Source: Woeseia sp. (GTDB lineage: Bacteria; Pseudomonadota; Gammaproteobacteria; Steroidobacterales; Woeseiaceae). Taken from it: 64,000 bases of DNA. The stretch spans positions 2,897,305 through 2,961,304 of the forward strand of contig JAJFKW010000001.1 in NCBI GenBank assembly GCA_021773015.1, read 5' to 3'. The position numbers and the translations under genes were made by a program. Shown one piece after another: positions 63,977 through 64,000 of this stretch (position 1 is the stretch's first letter; each line of letters begins with the position of its first letter). Below the pieces are notes generated by a model. It was given only the letters and a program-made list of their open reading frames with translations. It did no database searches and had not been told where the DNA came from.

Positions 63977-64000
63977 ATGGCCCATATGGTTGGAATTGCC
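63977..64000 (+). CDS. Start of an unidentified gene, cut by the right edge
   Basis: ATG at 63977 opens MAHMVGIA, preceded by AAGGTGA six bases upstream, a good ribosome binding site. Only eight codons are in view, so the product cannot be named. Confidence 0.5.

Overview
The window reads as ordinary chromosome from a gammaproteobacterium (about 50-55% GC by eye). The main support is the block LysM lipoprotein / dprA / smg / topA facing def / fmt / rsmB / DUF4390 / ntrY / ntrX, an arrangement typical of free-living Gammaproteobacteria. Three-gene pntA1-pntA2-pntB, hemB/hemF/hemH, priA and argS fit the same picture. No rRNA, tRNA, insertion sequence, prophage or CRISPR array was seen. Species cannot be decided; a marine or sediment lineage would fit but is a guess.

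Layout. 1-5.3 kb: 3' end of an M1 aminopeptidase, rsgA, two small envelope proteins, an HD-domain protein, xthA. 5.3-10.8 kb: prlC, gor, aroE, hemB. 10.9-12.8 kb: an accessory module made of an ECF sigma factor, a DUF3379 zinc-motif anti-sigma and an HvfA-like secreted Cys-rich repeat protein, closed by a strong terminator. 12.8-18.8 kb: tag, small unknown genes, a DapA-family aldolase and a large secreted subtilase. 18.9-26.3 kb (minus): hemF, tsaC, topA, smg, dprA, LysM lipoprotein. 26.5-33.5 kb (plus): def-fmt-rsmB-DUF4390-ntrY-ntrX. 33.6-42.5 kb: a lipoprotein hydrolase, a four-gene minus-strand envelope operon (LamG/CARDB protein plus three small beta-rich exported proteins), then on the plus strand an ECF sigma factor of the TIGR02999 type and a Ser/Thr kinase with TPRs, followed by a decayed gene region. 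42.5-48.9 kb (minus): argS-SPOR-CapA-DMT transporter, and priA. 49.1-51 kb: a third ECF module with DUF3619 and DUF3106 proteins. 51-53.8 kb: pnt operon. 54-64 kb: HNH nuclease overlapping a flap exonuclease, fructosamine kinase family, VOC protein, hemH, thiolase, MATE exporter, DUF924, two lipoproteins and a gene cut by the right edge.

Most interesting points. (1) The HvfA-like protein has a start-proximal domain matching the copper-binding oxazolone/thioamide RiPP precursors, but carries a seven-fold expanded EGSCGGDK array plus two EGKCGEGKCGG modules. No DUF692 or DUF2063 maturation genes are beside it; instead an ECF/anti-sigma pair precedes it. (2) NtrX lacks the GAFTGA loop and has Arg for the Walker A Lys, so it is probably not a sigma-54 activator although NtrY looks intact. 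(3) The LamG/CARDB lipoprotein operon facing an ECF/kinase pair looks like an undescribed envelope signalling or surface-assembly locus.
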